From contig LUZO01000165.1 of assembly GCA_001603685.1 (NCBI GenBank), positions 1 through 16,597 of the forward strand: a DNA stretch of 16,597 nucleotides. Reading direction: 5' to 3'. Positions 16,537 through 16,597 of this stretch are shown here, piece after piece (position 1 is the stretch's first letter; each line of letters opens with the position of its first letter). Source of the stretch: Bacteroidales bacterium Bact_23 (GTDB lineage Bacteria; Bacteroidota; Bacteroidia; Bacteroidales; Lentimicrobiaceae). The notes under the pieces are model-generated. The model saw only the letters and a program-made list of their open reading frames with translations. It did no database searches and was not told the origin of the DNA. The position numbers and the translations under genes are program-made.

Positions 16537-16597
16537 ATCTTCTTAAATTACAATTATTCTGCGCTGAAATCATTGCTGCAAACCTGATAATCTGCAT

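Noticed and set aside
16537..16597. Short minus-strand frames running in from the window edge ahead of rsgA
   Set aside because: With only about 60 bases it is impossible to tell the tail of an upstream gene from non-coding leader.

Overview
This window looks like ordinary chromosome from a member of the Bacteroidota, probably an environmental Bacteroidales-like lineage with mid GC content. The evidence is a gldF-gldG pair, a TonB-dependent receptor with an N-terminal carboxypeptidase-like domain, a eukaryotic-type citrate synthase, and promoter-like elements of the Bacteroidota form TTTG-N19-TAnnTTTG. Shine-Dalgarno sequences are largely absent. I found no mobile element, tRNA, rRNA or CRISPR array. 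No gene-free stretch exceeds 300 bases.

Layout. On the plus strand, 4-2274 encodes a PiT-family phosphate transporter with a PhoU-like tail. It converges on a small minus-strand lipoprotein gene (2383-2790). A promoter region at 2791-3059 separates that from a plus-strand run: a SAM-hydroxide-adenosyltransferase-fold protein (3060-3851), gldF, gldG, a DUF4340 protein and a WbpP-type UDP-sugar 4-epimerase (ends 8653). From 3961 to 8653 these genes are closely spaced, with gaps of 6, 65 and 26 bases, and may form one transcription unit. The minus strand then holds yjbQ (8662-9072) and a two-gene TCA operon, icd then gltA (11899 down to 9260). That operon has a textbook promoter at 11953-11983 and a likely terminator at 9171-9225. 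Divergent from icd is a DCC-type thiol-disulfide oxidoreductase gene without a normal start codon (about 12121-12525). It is followed by the TonB-dependent receptor (12760-15090). The receptor converges, with a 12-base gap, on a minus-strand rsgA-dtd pair concerned with ribosome maturation and tRNA proofreading.

How the genes work together. GldF and GldG are the membrane parts of an ABC-type complex needed for gliding in Flavobacterium; the DUF4340 protein is a common partner of GldG-like proteins. Citrate synthase and isocitrate dehydrogenase make the oxidative branch from acetyl-CoA to 2-oxoglutarate. The remaining genes are standalone housekeeping or envelope functions.

I see no clear new multi-gene system. 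The most interesting point is that the SAM-hydrolase-family protein seems to lack all three residues of the catalytic Asp-Arg-His triad while keeping the rest of the family's motifs. Next are the DCC gene without a start codon and a 10-base direct repeat over the icd promoter.
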